Shown: in pieces, positions 9,052 to 17,932 of the stretch | Layout of the letters: the number at the start of each line of letters is the position of its first letter | How positions within the stretch are numbered: the stretch's first letter is position 1 | Origin: a bacterium | GTDB taxonomy: Bacteria > SZUA-79 > Acidulodesulfobacterales > Acidulodesulfobacteraceae | Direction: 5' to 3' | Assembly (NCBI GenBank): GCA_021845685.1 | Contig: JAJZVN010000020.1 | Coordinates: 1 to 32,147 of the forward strand | Length of the DNA stretch: 32,147 nt | Program-made: the position numbers and the translations under genes | Notes under the pieces: model-generated | Databases searched by the model: none | What the model was told of the DNA's origin: nothing | The model's input: only the letters and a program-made list of their open reading frames with translations

Positions 9052-9172
9052 AATATATTGTGTACTTATTAAATTATTTATTTTATTAATATAATATATT
9101 GTGTACTTATTAAATTATTTATTTTATTTTATTAATATATAGAGTGTACTTATTAAATTATTTATTTATTTT
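9052..9172. repeat. three tandem 41-bp repeats upstream of ffh
   Basis: Units begin at about 9052, 9093 and 9134, each containing TGTACTTATTAAATTATTTA. The first two are nearly identical and the third has drifted. They start five bases before the ffh start codon on the minus strand, so they occupy its leader and promoter region. They could be a regulatory array or simply a slippage product in AT-rich DNA. Confidence 0.75.
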
Positions 9173-9367
9173 AAATAAAAAAATAAAATAAATATGTTTA
9201 ATTATTAGTTTAGAGTGATAAATTATCTATTTTATTTAATTTTATAGATTATGTCAATAACAAATTTACCTTAACCCTTTCATTGAAATTTATTTTCTGG
9301 ATTACCGCTTCGCTCTCGGCTTATAGCATCGTGAACAGAAACGGCGTGCATATCTATCTTCGGAACT

Positions 9368-9511
9368 TTCCTGCCTGCGCAGAAATGACTTTTAGAGATT
9401 TTATCCTTTCACCTATCTGGTGTCATTCCCGCAAAAACAGGAATCTAATGTTCCTTAATGCATTGATGTATACATTGATGTATATTCAACAATCTCAATC
9501 CGGCAATTTTG
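9368..9511. repeat. decayed copy of the dispersed MITE/REP family
   Basis: TTTCCTGCCTGCGCAGAAATGACTT followed by CACCTATCTGGTGTCATTCC and GCAAAAACAGGAATCT parallels the inner part of the 4178-4404 element, in the same orientation. CGGCAATTTTG at 9501-9511 matches the end sequence of the element at 31846-32008. The hairpins are degraded. Confidence 0.6.
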
Positions 9512-9709
9512 GGATATATTTATATATTTAAATTTTTTTTCTTGCAATTTTAAATATATAAATATACCATATTAAATTAAAAATAATTAAAATTTTATAT
9601 GATAAAATAAGGGTTTTATTTGCTTATAAAATAAAATGACGAAAATAAAAACTATTTTATTTATTTTTACTTGGGGCGAACCGATACTTTGAACGGCGCA
9701 GTTATTTTA

Positions 9710-11920
9710 ATGGTTATTTTAATAGTTATTTTATTTTTATTCCTGTTATCAATACCTTTTATTATTTCATTTAATCCAAAACTATCTTTAATATTCAGTT
9801 CTGCAATATATCTGCTCCTTTCCGTTTTTCTGCTATTTTCATTATTGTTCGGATATGCAAAATTGCCGCTATCATTGCCGTTTTCTATTCAGCTAAGCGA
9901 ACTGTTCGGATTGCGCTCATCTACTTCAGACCATATTACTTATTTAACCACTATACCTTATCTTAAATTTTCATATCTTTTTGACAGCCTGTCGCTTTTC
10001 TTCGGTTTTTTAATAGCATTTTTAGGTTTTATTTCTTCTTTATATTCATTTAATTATTTATATGAAGAACATTATAAAAATAAATCATTGTTTGTAATAT
10101 TATTTAACGGGTTTATTATTTCAATGCTTTTTGTTGTGTTCAGCGCTAACGGGCTGTCATTTCTTATATTCTGGGAAATTATGTCAATTCTTTCATTTTT
10201 TCTTGTCTTATTTGAGTACGAAAAAGAAGAAAGCAAAAAAGCGGCTAATCTTTATATAATTATGACTCATATCGGCACATTTTTCATTTTCTTGCTATTC
10301 CTTTATATGTTCATGAAAACAGGAAGTTTTTCTTTTGAAACATGGAAGCATTTAGGTATTAGCGGCGGTTTAAGCGTTGCTGGCATGACGATAATTTTCA
10401 TCCTTACCCTTCTTGGCTTTGGAATGAAAGCAGGTATTTTTCCGCTTCATGTATGGCTTCCTAAGGCTCATCCTGAGGCTCCGTCTAGCGTATCCGCTTT
10501 GATGTCCGGTATTATGATAAAAACGGCAATTTACATGATGATAAGATTTTATTTTGAATTTATGAAATCATACGGGTGGGGTTTTGGATTTACTATTCTT
10601 TTAATTGGCGCTCTTACGTTAATTTACGGGGTTCTGAATGCCGGAATTCAGGATAATATAAAGCGGCTTTTAGCGTATTCTTCAATGGAGAATATCGGAA
10701 TAATGCTTATGGCATTAGGTTTAGCAATGATATTCTATTCTCAAGATATGTATCTTCTTTGCGCATTTGCAATGATGGCTCTTTTGTTTCATATTATGAA
10801 CCATGCTTTATTTAAAGGACTTTTATTTCTCGGTTCAGGCGCTATCGCTTCTCAAACCCATACAAAAAATATGAATAAATTAGGAGGGCTTGTTAAAAAA
10901 ATGCCTGCAGCCTCATTTATTTTTCTTATCGGAGTTTTATCGGCGTCAACGCTTCCGCCCTTTAACGGTTTTGTCAGCGAATGGATGATTTATCAATCTT
11001 TACTGATGGCAAGCAGTGTTAATATTGAAATTATTAAAGTATTTACGCCGATATTTGCTTCGGTTATGGCCTTAGCCGGCGGGTTGGCGGCGCTTGCGTT
11101 TGTTAAAGCATACGGCATATCTTTTCTTGGAAGAGCAAGATCTCAAGGAGCAAATAGCGCAAAAGAGCCTCCTTTTTTAATGCTTGTATCAATGGGAATT
11201 CTTGCGTTCTTATGTTTTTTGCTGGGTATATTTTCATTTATAGGACTTATGCCTATAAACAAAGTAGTTAAAGAAATCACGGATATATCTATTTATAAAA
11301 ATATTACAATATCTTACGGTTCAATAGTTACTCTCCCAAAGTACAGTTTAGGAGTTGTTTCTCCGTTAGGGCTATTAGCCGCAGGAGTTATTTTTATGGC
11401 TGCGGTATATCTATTTATAAAAATATTTGGAAATATGAAAATAAGAATTTTTGAAACATTTGCATGCGGTCTTGAAAATAAAGATGTTTATAATTTTTCT
11501 GATGCGCAAATCAGTAAAGATGTTTGTAATGCAGGCACCAGCAATAATCATGAAGGTAATAATGATAATACAAATAATGACAATATAAATGCATATACTA
11601 AAATCAATAATGCTCAATATAGTTCAACAGGTTTTTCTCAGCCGTTAAGAAGAATTTTTGAAAAAATATATAACATTAAAGAAAACTTAATAAATGAAGA
11701 GTATAAAAGAAAATATTTTTTTCCGGTTAAAAACTATATATTTAAAGCCGGCGATTTATTTGAGTGTTTTTACAATTCATTTGCAAGCAAATTTTTAGAA
11801 AAAATTTCAAAATTAAGAGCCTACATTCAGGGCGGAGTCGTTCAGACTTATATAGCTTACATAGTCGGCACCCTTATAATTTTATTAATATGGGTAAGCT
11901 GGTTTTATCATGCGGGCTGA
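9710..11920 (+). CDS. HyfB-type membrane subunit (NuoL/Mrp antiporter-like) of an Ehr/Hyf-like complex
   Basis: A proton-pumping-type membrane subunit of roughly 736 residues, homologous to HyfB/HycC and the antiporter-like complex I subunits. Conserved blocks are GFGMKAGIFPLHVWLPKAH PEAPSSVSALMSG (the channel Lys, His and Pro-broken helix) and LAYSSMENIGIM. About 14 to 16 hydrophobic helices fill residues 1-590. An Asn/Asp-rich hydrophilic insert (around protein residues 610-650) precedes a last C-terminal helix, making it longer than E. coli HyfB. The ATG at 9710 is preferred; a TTG 39 bases upstream is possible and no clear Shine-Dalgarno decides. It opens the gene series hyfB-C-E-F-G-I. 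Ion translocation is inferred from family membership. Confidence 0.88.
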   Translation: MVILIVILFLFLLSIPFIISFNPKLSLIFSSAIYLLLSVFLLFSLLFGYAKLPLSLPFSIQLSELFGLRSSTSDHITYLTTIPYLKFSYLFDSLSLFFGFLIAFLGFISSLYSFNYLYEEHYKNKSLFVILFNGFIISMLFVVFSANGLSFLIFWEIMSILSFFLVLFEYEKEESKKAANLYIIMTHIGTFFIFLLFLYMFMKTGSFSFETWKHLGISGGLSVAGMTIIFILTLLGFGMKAGIFPLHVWLPKAHPEAPSSVSALMSGIMIKTAIYMMIRFYFEFMKSYGWGFGFTILLIGALTLIYGVLNAGIQDNIKRLLAYSSMENIGIMLMALGLAMIFYSQDMYLLCAFAMMALLFHIMNHALFKGLLFLGSGAIASQTHTKNMNKLGGLVKKMPAASFIFLIGVLSASTLPPFNGFVSEWMIYQSLLMASSVNIEIIKVFTPIFASVMALAGGLAALAFVKAYGISFLGRARSQGANSAKEPPFLMLVSMGILAFLCFLLGIFSFIGLMPINKVVKEITDISIYKNITISYGSIVTLPKYSLGVVSPLGLLAAGVIFMAAVYLFIKIFGNMKIRIFETFACGLENKDVYNFSDAQISKDVCNAGTSNNHEGNNDNTNNDNINAYTKINNAQYSSTGFSQPLRRIFEKIYNIKENLINEEYKRKYFFPVKNYIFKAGDLFECFYNSFASKFLEKISKLRAYIQGGVVQTYIAYIVGTLIILLIWVSWFYHAG

Positions 11921-12051
11921 TTAAATTAATTAATAAGTTAATAAAAATTGCTAATAAATTAATAAATTAAAAATAAATAAAATCAATTAATAATTAAAAA
12001 TAATAATTGAAAATATATCTATAATTAAAAATTAAATTAAATTATAAATCT

Positions 12052-12066
12052 CTATCGGCAATTTTG
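12052..12066 (+). repeat. solo copy of a MITE end sequence
   Basis: CTATCGGCAATTTTG in the gap between the HyfB- and HyfC-type genes is identical over 15 bases to the right end of the element at 31846-32008. No left end is seen near it, so it is a solo end or a relic. Confidence 0.6.
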
Positions 12067-12131
12067 GATAATTAATAATATTTGCAATTTTTATTTAATT
12101 AAATTAAAAAAAAATAAGTTAAAAAGTAAAA

Positions 12132-13109
12132 ATGTGGAATGATATATTAAATTTAAAGGTGGCTTTAATCGGGATAGCACAGATTTTAATCCTTATTATA
12201 ATAGCGCCTTTTATAAATTCTTATATAAATAAAATAAAAAGCATTTTAAGAGGACAACGCGGAAGACCTTTGCTTCAAGGGTATAAAGACATTTTTAAAC
12301 TTATACGCAAAGAAGTTGTTCTTTCAGAAGATGCGTCATACATTTCTAAAATTGCGCCGTATATAGTTTTTGTTTCTATTCTGGTATCGGCTTGTTTTCT
12401 TCCTGTATTTAGCCCGCAGGCTTTGCTTTCATTTACGGGAGATATTATAGCATTAGTTTATACAATTGGGCTAGGTACTTTCTTTATGGCTTTATACGGT
12501 ATGGATCAGGCTTCAAGTTTTGGCGGTCTGGGTTCAAGCAGGGATATTTTAATAGCTTCTTTAGCAGAGCCTACCCTTATGCTTGTCATTTTTGCTTTTG
12601 CTCTGCAAACAAAAACAACCAACATAAGCCAAATTTTTATTGATATACATAAAAACGGATTCTTAAATTACCCTGTTTCTTATGTTTTTGCATTAATGGC
12701 ATTTTTGATAATTTCTATTGCTGAAAACGGAAGAATACCGGTTGATAATCCTGATACCCACTTGGAACTGACTATGGTTCATGAAGCTATGATTCTTGAA
12801 GGTTCAGGAAGACATCTTGCCCTGTTTGAGTATTCGTCATATTTAAAATTAATAATATTTATAACGCTTGCTTCTAATATCTTTCTCCCTATCGGTGTTT
12901 ACAGCGGTGTTTCGTCTTCAATTTCATCTTTTTCATTTTTAACGATATTATATGCGATTTTATTTTATATTTTGAAGGTGTTAATTTTTGCAACACCGAT
13001 TGCTTTTATTGAAATATCCATGGCAAAATTAAGGTTTTTCAGGGTACCTGATTTCTTAATGCTCGGTTTTGTGCTGTCTATAATTTCATTAGTCCTTTAT
13101 TCAATTTGA
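12132..13109 (+). CDS. HyfC/HycD-type membrane subunit (NuoH-like)
   Basis: This 325-residue protein is homologous to NuoH/HycD, the membrane subunit that contacts the peripheral electron-transfer arm and forms the quinone-like cavity and first proton path. Seen blocks: RGQRGRPLLQGYKDIFKLIRKE, GLGSSRDILIASLAEPTLML, AENGRIPVDNPDTHLELTMV and HEAMILEGSGRHLAL. The acidic residues in these loops are the conserved ones of the family. It has about eight transmembrane helices and ends normally. It lies 211 AT-rich bases after the HyfB-type gene, wide for an operon, but all genes in the cluster are loosely packed and on one strand. Confidence 0.92.
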   Translation: MWNDILNLKVALIGIAQILILIIIAPFINSYINKIKSILRGQRGRPLLQGYKDIFKLIRKEVVLSEDASYISKIAPYIVFVSILVSACFLPVFSPQALLSFTGDIIALVYTIGLGTFFMALYGMDQASSFGGLGSSRDILIASLAEPTLMLVIFAFALQTKTTNISQIFIDIHKNGFLNYPVSYVFALMAFLIISIAENGRIPVDNPDTHLELTMVHEAMILEGSGRHLALFEYSSYLKLIIFITLASNIFLPIGVYSGVSSSISSFSFLTILYAILFYILKVLIFATPIAFIEISMAKLRFFRVPDFLMLGFVLSIISLVLYSI

Positions 13110-13355
13110 GCCGTCAAAAACGGAAAAAACGAAAAATAAGAAGTGAGAAGTGATATAAAATTAATATTAAATAAAACATTATAATCGCATTATAATCGAG
13201 TCTATAATTTCATTAGTTTTTATGTTATCAGATTTGATAGTATTTGATCGGAAAGATGTCAATAAATTATTAAATTATAAATAATTATAAATATAAACGA
13301 TTATAAACGATTATAAACAATACAGATAAAATATTATAAATCTATAAATTTAATT

Positions 13356-14009
13356 ATGCTAAATATCGCAAGTTTTATTGAATTGATGGGCGCTTTTGTT
13401 TTATTTTTTGCAATACTGCAAACCGCCAGCCACAGAGTTGATTTTTCAATCAAAGTTTACAGTATTCAATCTTTATTTTTAAGTATAACTATTTTTGTTA
13501 TGGGCATACATTCAAATAACGGCGAGTTATATTTGTCCAGTTTCCTTACTTTTGCAATAAAAGTTGTTGCGATACCATTTTTTTTAAATAAAGTAACGAG
13601 GAGAATTTCTATAAGAGAAAAGATTATCCCTTATATTAATATGACAAATTCCGTGCTTATTACAGGAGCTATAACCATATTTGCCTTTTTTATTACGAAA
13701 GGAGATTTTGCAAGCCATGAATTTATAGCCCGCCGTGTCTTTCCAACCGCATTGGCGGTTATTTTGATAGGTGTTTTTATAATGATTGCGCGCAAAAAGG
13801 CAATTATACAGATTATCGGTTTTTTGACCCTAGACAATGGAATCATTCTTGCTGCAACTTCAATAACTAAAGGCTTGCCGCTTGTCGTGGATATAGGAGT
13901 ATTTTTTGACGTATTTATAGGAGCTATTATGGCGGGAGTGCTAATATACCGCATAAGAACATCATTTGACAGTCTTGATACGTCAAAAATGTCAAACTTA
14001 AAAGAATAA
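13356..14009 (+). CDS. HyfE-type membrane subunit (NuoK-like)
   Basis: A 217-residue, six- to seven-helix protein matching HyfE of hydrogenase 4, whose C-terminal part corresponds to NuoK. Near-family features include FFLNKVTRRI, the segment ILIGVFIMIARKKAIIQIIG, then LTLDNGIILAATSITKGLPLVVD and GVFFDVFIGAIMAGVLIYRI. In complex I the NuoK glutamates line the proton path. Its presence separates this cluster from the simpler HycCD-only formate hydrogenlyase and points to the Hyf/Ehr type. A short repeat of the preceding gene's last codons (TCTATAATTTCATTAG) occurs in the gap at about 13200. Confidence 0.87.
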   Translation: MLNIASFIELMGAFVLFFAILQTASHRVDFSIKVYSIQSLFLSITIFVMGIHSNNGELYLSSFLTFAIKVVAIPFFLNKVTRRISIREKIIPYINMTNSVLITGAITIFAFFITKGDFASHEFIARRVFPTALAVILIGVFIMIARKKAIIQIIGFLTLDNGIILAATSITKGLPLVVDIGVFFDVFIGAIMAGVLIYRIRTSFDSLDTSKMSNLKE

Positions 14010-14335
14010 AAATTAAAAGTAATAATAAATTGAAAGATAAAATAATAGATTACAAAGTAAATTAAAAAACAAACAAGAATAGCTAAAAAATAGCTAAAAA
14101 TATACAAATAAAAACATAAAAAAATAAAAATACGATATAAATTTCAATAATAGATTGATAATAGACAATTAAAACAATAAAAATAGATTTTTAGATTATA
14201 ATTTTAGATTCTATGTCTATGTCTATGTCTATATCTTTTGTTATTAACCGTTAATATTTTAATATATTAACGGTTAAAAGCTTGACATAGAGTCATGAAC
14301 GGTATCTATATAATAAAAAAGGAAAAAATAATCAA
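14010..14335. promoter_or_regulatory. palindrome and candidate promoter before the hyfF-like gene
   Basis: The 326-base gap contains tandem TCTATG hexamers (about 14211-14230), a 14-bp perfect inverted repeat with a six-base loop (TTAACCGTTAATAT 14244-14257 with its complement 14264-14277), and a TTGACA box at 14282-14287 followed by TCTATATATAAT-type -10 candidates at 14305-14314. The palindrome directly abuts the -35 box, an arrangement typical of an operator. An AAGGA lies upstream of the GTG start. No regulator gene is nearby. Confidence 0.45.
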
Positions 14336-15802
14336 GTGATAGTTCTAGTTTTAACATTTTTAATTTTTGCAATTTTATACAGATTTATAAACATAAAGCT
14401 GACATTTTTAATTCAGCCCGTGATAACTTTTTTAATTTTATTATATGCTTTATTTCTTACTAATATCGTTCTTAAGCGCCAGATAATTTTCAGCTTTTAT
14501 AATCTTTTATTTTTAGATTCTTTAAATACTATTCTTATTATTATAATTACTTCGCTATCTTTTTTAGTTGCTATTTATTCTATTGGATACTTTAAAAAAG
14601 AATTAAAATCAGGACTGCCCGGAAAAAAAATAAAAGAATATTACTTCTGGATGAATTTTTTTATTTTTGCTATGCTTTTGCTTTCAATTTCAAACAATCT
14701 CGGTGTCTTATGGGTAGCAATTGAAGGAACTACGCTTGCAACTACTTTTCTCATCAGTTTTTACAGAAATAAAGAAGCGGTTGAAGCCGGCTGGAAATAT
14801 ATTATAATCTGCTCGGTAGGAATTGCTTTTGCTTTTTTTGGAATAGTGCTTTTATATTTTGCATCTTCAAGTTTTCTGGGAGAAAGTTTGAGCGCTCTTA
14901 ACTGGACTGATATGATGAAGGTTGCTCCTCATTTTAATAAACATATCCTAGATATTGCTTTTATTTTTGTTTTAGTCGGTTTCGGCACAAAAGTTGGTTT
15001 TGCTCCCTTTCATTTCTGGCTTCCGGATGCACATTCAGAGGCTCCGACACCTGTAAGCGCTTTAATGTCCGGAGTATTATTAAATTGCGCTTTATATGCC
15101 ATTATAAGAGTTTACGCTATTTTAAATATGGACGGTCAGGCATATTTTGCCAACGAACTTTTGATGTTTTTCGGATTGTTTACGGTATTTATCGCGGCTA
15201 TTTTTATAATCAAGCAAAATGATTACAAAAGGCTGCTGGCATATTCTTCAATGGAACATATGGGTATAATTGCTTTTGCTTTTAGTATAAGTACTCCCCT
15301 CGCTATATTTGCCGCAGTACTTGGAATGATAAATCATGCTTTTACTAAAAGCCTCATGTTTTTTTCAACGGGTTCTATACTTTCAAATTATCATACAAAG
15401 AAAATATCAGACATTAGAGGATTATTTAAAATTTTGCCCTTTACCGCAGTATTTATGATAATAGGAGTTTTGGCTATTACCGGAAATCCGCCGTTCAGCA
15501 TTTTTATAAGCGAATTTTTAACATTGATTGCTTCATTTAAAGCAAATTATGCTCCCGAAGGTATATTACTTTTAATTTTTTTAGTTGTTATATTTATTGG
15601 GTTTATCAGGCATTTTATTGGAATGGCTGCCGGAAAACCGACTCTTGAAAAGAAAAAAGAAAGTATTTATATGATTTTGCCGATGTTTTTAATTTTAATA
15701 GTTATATTGAGTTTTGGAATTTATATTCCCGTCGATTTTAAAATTTTAGTAAATAATATTGTGGTGATAGTTAAAGGAACTAATAACGGCAAGGGATTAT
15801 AG
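14336..15802 (+). CDS. HyfF-type membrane subunit (NuoN/NuoL-like)
   Basis: A 488-residue antiporter-like subunit, second in this cluster, homologous to HyfF. It contains the broken-helix region GFGTKVGFAPFHFWLPDAH, SEAPTPVSALMSGVLL, and LLAYSSMEHMGIIAFAF, with the conserved channel Lys and His. About 14 helices are visible. The start is GTG at 14336 with an AAGGA upstream; the protein begins directly in the first helix. Two antiporter-type subunits plus HyfE- and HyfC-type subunits imply a membrane arm able to move several ions per electron pair. The next Hyf-type gene does not begin until 18259, because the kinase cassette lies between. Confidence 0.9.
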   Translation: MIVLVLTFLIFAILYRFINIKLTFLIQPVITFLILLYALFLTNIVLKRQIIFSFYNLLFLDSLNTILIIIITSLSFLVAIYSIGYFKKELKSGLPGKKIKEYYFWMNFFIFAMLLLSISNNLGVLWVAIEGTTLATTFLISFYRNKEAVEAGWKYIIICSVGIAFAFFGIVLLYFASSSFLGESLSALNWTDMMKVAPHFNKHILDIAFIFVLVGFGTKVGFAPFHFWLPDAHSEAPTPVSALMSGVLLNCALYAIIRVYAILNMDGQAYFANELLMFFGLFTVFIAAIFIIKQNDYKRLLAYSSMEHMGIIAFAFSISTPLAIFAAVLGMINHAFTKSLMFFSTGSILSNYHTKKISDIRGLFKILPFTAVFMIIGVLAITGNPPFSIFISEFLTLIASFKANYAPEGILLLIFLVVIFIGFIRHFIGMAAGKPTLEKKKESIYMILPMFLILIVILSFGIYIPVDFKILVNNIVVIVKGTNNGKGL

Positions 15803-16067
15803 TATAGGATTATAGTATATATAATTGATTATAAAACAACTGATGTAATATTAAAAAATATTAAACTTTATCCTGCTATAGGATTTTATATTCTGGATGG
15901 CTGCCTATGCAGATGACTTTGAGCTCCTTTATCCTTATTCAGCTTACACACGCAATGGGAGAGGCAAAACAAGATATTACTCTCGGCATTGACAAAGAAG
16001 AAATTAAAGCTAAAAAGTTGTAGAAAGTTATAAATAATTTCTGCTATATAAAAACAGGGAGCTAAAA
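15803..16067. other. junction between hyfF-like gene and kinase cassette, with a possible 38-codon ORF
   Basis: Most of this 265-base junction is AT-rich, but composition becomes more balanced from about 15890. A small frame at 15907-16023 (ATG, 38 codons, ending KEEIKAKKL) fits that change. It has no clear Shine-Dalgarno and I do not recognise it; it may be the tail of a lost gene. A good AGGGAG site at the end of the gap belongs to the kinase gene. Confidence 0.3.
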
Positions 16068-16766
16068 ATGAGAGGATTTACGGATTATAATATTGATGTA
16101 GTTATAAAATTCGGCGGGAGCATACTTGCCGATAAGGATATGTGCCAGAAAACTATTAACTCGATAACCAGCTTAGTCGAAAACAGGTATAGAGTTATGG
16201 TTATTCCCGGCGGAGGACCCACGGATAATACAATAGAGGCTTTAGATAAAAAGCATCCCTTCAACCCCGATACCCACCATAAAGCCTGCGCGAGAGCGCA
16301 AGACCAGACTGGTCTTATGATTTCCGACCCTGTCTGGAACGGCAGGTTAACTCCGTGCGAAACCCTCTATGACGTAAGAAAAGCAAACGATAACGGGTTT
16401 GCGGGAGTGCTTCTCCCATCAAGGCTGATATTCGATTTGGATCCATTTGAACGGACGTGGGAAATTACGTCCGATGCCATGAGCGTATATTTCTCTTGGC
16501 TTGTAGGAGCAAGGCGCACTATTATCCTGACAAATGTTGACGGCATTTATTTGGATGGCGATATAAATAATCCAGATAAGTTCGTAAAAAGTATAACAGC
16601 GGGCGAACTCGAACTCTTAGGACATACTGCCGTCGATGTTTGCACTCCTGCGTTTCTTAAAGCCAAAAAAATGGATTGCTTTGTAATGAACGGACTCCGT
16701 TCGAAAACCATGCTTGATTTCTTAAGTGGCAAAGAAGCAATAGGAACTTTTATAAAAGGGGCATAA
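16068..16766 (+). CDS. amino-acid-kinase-fold protein (UMP kinase / MoSto / MfnE-like)
   Basis: This 232-residue protein has the amino acid kinase fold, whose members phosphorylate carboxyl, phosphate or alcohol groups with ATP, or in MoSto store molybdate. Visible motifs: VVIKFGGSIL (residues 11-20, Lys14 and the GG phosphate loop), VIPGGGPTDN (46-54), WEITSDAMS (131-139) and ILTNVDGIYLDG (153-164), plus the UMP-kinase/MoSto-like end VMNGL...GTFI. It lacks regulatory ACT or PUA domains. A strong AGGGAG Shine-Dalgarno precedes the ATG. Its stop overlaps the next start (TAATG), implying translational coupling with the NDPK-like gene. Base composition is visibly richer in G and C than the flanking Ehr-like genes, suggesting separate acquisition. 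The substrate is unknown; the partner suggests nucleotide or phospho-metabolite chemistry. Confidence 0.8.
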   Translation: MRGFTDYNIDVVIKFGGSILADKDMCQKTINSITSLVENRYRVMVIPGGGPTDNTIEALDKKHPFNPDTHHKACARAQDQTGLMISDPVWNGRLTPCETLYDVRKANDNGFAGVLLPSRLIFDLDPFERTWEITSDAMSVYFSWLVGARRTIILTNVDGIYLDGDINNPDKFVKSITAGELELLGHTAVDVCTPAFLKAKKMDCFVMNGLRSKTMLDFLSGKEAIGTFIKGA

Positions 16767-17926
16767 TGAATAACATTGCAAAAGAAAAAATAAAACAGTC
16801 TAAGCTCGGAATGCTTGTTTTTTCCCCAGACGCGATAAAGAGTAATTCGCCCGGAAGTATTATTTTTAAAATCAGAAAGGACATAGGATTAAATAATATC
16901 GGACAGCAATGGTTCCAGCACAGTGATAATTCTATTATAAAATTTTACCAGAACAGCATACCGGATAATGCCCCACATATTCATTTAATCCAGAAGCTCT
17001 TTACTTATTCCAAGGTTCTTGTAACATTCTGGAAAGGCGAAGATGTTTTTACTAAACTTCAGAAAATAAAAGGCGCAAGCCACCCTGCGGACGCTAAAGC
17101 AGGCACTATCAGAAGCAGTTTTTATTGCGATAACTCGATAACTAATTTAATACATGCAAGCGACAATGCCGATGAAATGCTGATGGAAATGGACGTGATG
17201 GGAATATCTGAAATACCCAGCACGATTTATCGAAACTCTGAAGTAAATGCCTATAGTTTTGAGCATAACGGCGGTTATCAGCTCTTAAAGGCGTTACAAC
17301 AGTATGTAAGACCGTTAGATAAAATTAAACGCAGTATGTTCTTTATCCCGCACGATAATATTCCGGCCGATGCGGACGCACGGAAAACTTTTAATGTTGT
17401 TTCAGGGATATTAAAAAAAATAGAAGTTGAAACCCAGGACGATACGGTAAAAATGGCGGTAAAATGCTTTTTTGAAAGCAAGGCATGCGAACTTGATAAT
17501 ATCCTGCTTAATAATCCCGGTATGGATGTAAGTCCATGGAGTAGGATAGTTATCCAAAGCGGTTCGGTTTGCATAGGTAAATGGCGCAGATTAAGAATAG
17601 ACGACGTAGTCCATAAATTAAAAACAATACTTGGGGATTCTAAATATTTAATAAGCGGTAGTTCAGCTTTGTATTTAAACGATATATCTGTAAAACCTAA
17701 TGATATTGATATATGGTGTGATGAGGATAATCTTGTTGAAATAAGCAAAAAACTTAATATAAAAATAATTAAAGACGAAAATCAATTTTATACGGCAAAT
17801 AAGGTTTTACTTAATATGGACGGTTGGGATATTGAGATAGTCGGCAATGTTTATCTTAAATCAGATAAACATCTTTTTATAGACGAGTTAATGCTGAAAA
17901 CATCAAAAAACAAGGTGGAATTATAA
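16766..17926 (+). CDS. NDP-kinase-like domain fused to a nucleotidyltransferase-like domain
   Basis: Residues about 13-145 resemble nucleoside diphosphate kinase: MLVFSPDAIKSN in place of the usual IKPDA strand, a middle WKGEDVFTKLQKIKGASHPADA, AGTIRSSF (Arg116), and NLIHASDNADE with His130 in the position of the phospho-histidine. The Lys of KPDA is Ser here, so activity may be changed. A linker of about 140 residues follows without a recognised motif. Residues 290-360 look like a DNA-polymerase-beta-type nucleotidyltransferase: SGSSALYL (297-304), NDIDIW with Asp313 and Asp315, and a later WDIEI carboxylate. At 386 residues it is far longer than normal NDPK (about 140-150). It is coupled to the amino-acid-kinase gene. 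Both domain calls are by motif only; the C-terminal one is less sure. Confidence 0.7.
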   Translation: MNNIAKEKIKQSKLGMLVFSPDAIKSNSPGSIIFKIRKDIGLNNIGQQWFQHSDNSIIKFYQNSIPDNAPHIHLIQKLFTYSKVLVTFWKGEDVFTKLQKIKGASHPADAKAGTIRSSFYCDNSITNLIHASDNADEMLMEMDVMGISEIPSTIYRNSEVNAYSFEHNGGYQLLKALQQYVRPLDKIKRSMFFIPHDNIPADADARKTFNVVSGILKKIEVETQDDTVKMAVKCFFESKACELDNILLNNPGMDVSPWSRIVIQSGSVCIGKWRRLRIDDVVHKLKTILGDSKYLISGSSALYLNDISVKPNDIDIWCDEDNLVEISKKLNIKIIKDENQFYTANKVLLNMDGWDIEIVGNVYLKSDKHLFIDELMLKTSKNKVEL

Positions 17927-17932
17927 AGCGTT

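Larger units (their letters stand above)
9048..9709. other. AT-rich divergent region between ffh and the Ehr-like cluster
   Basis: This 660-base stretch separates two divergently transcribed operons. It holds three 41-bp tandem repeats (9052 onward), a decayed MITE/REP copy around 9368-9446 with a likely right end at 9501-9511, and an AT-rich stretch before the HyfB-like gene. An 82-codon plus-strand frame (9283-9531) is the translation of the repeat element and not a gene. Confidence 0.6.

Noticed and set aside
9283-9531. An 82-codon plus-strand gene
   Set aside because: It is a translation of the repeat element in the ffh-hyfB gap and has no protein-like conservation.
13631-14107. A 158-codon minus-strand gene
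   Set aside because: It is a mirror frame of the HyfE-type gene, with composition explained by the sense codons.
17278-17748. A 156-codon minus-strand gene
   Set aside because: It lies entirely inside the NDPK-nucleotidyltransferase gene, with no ribosome-binding site or motif.
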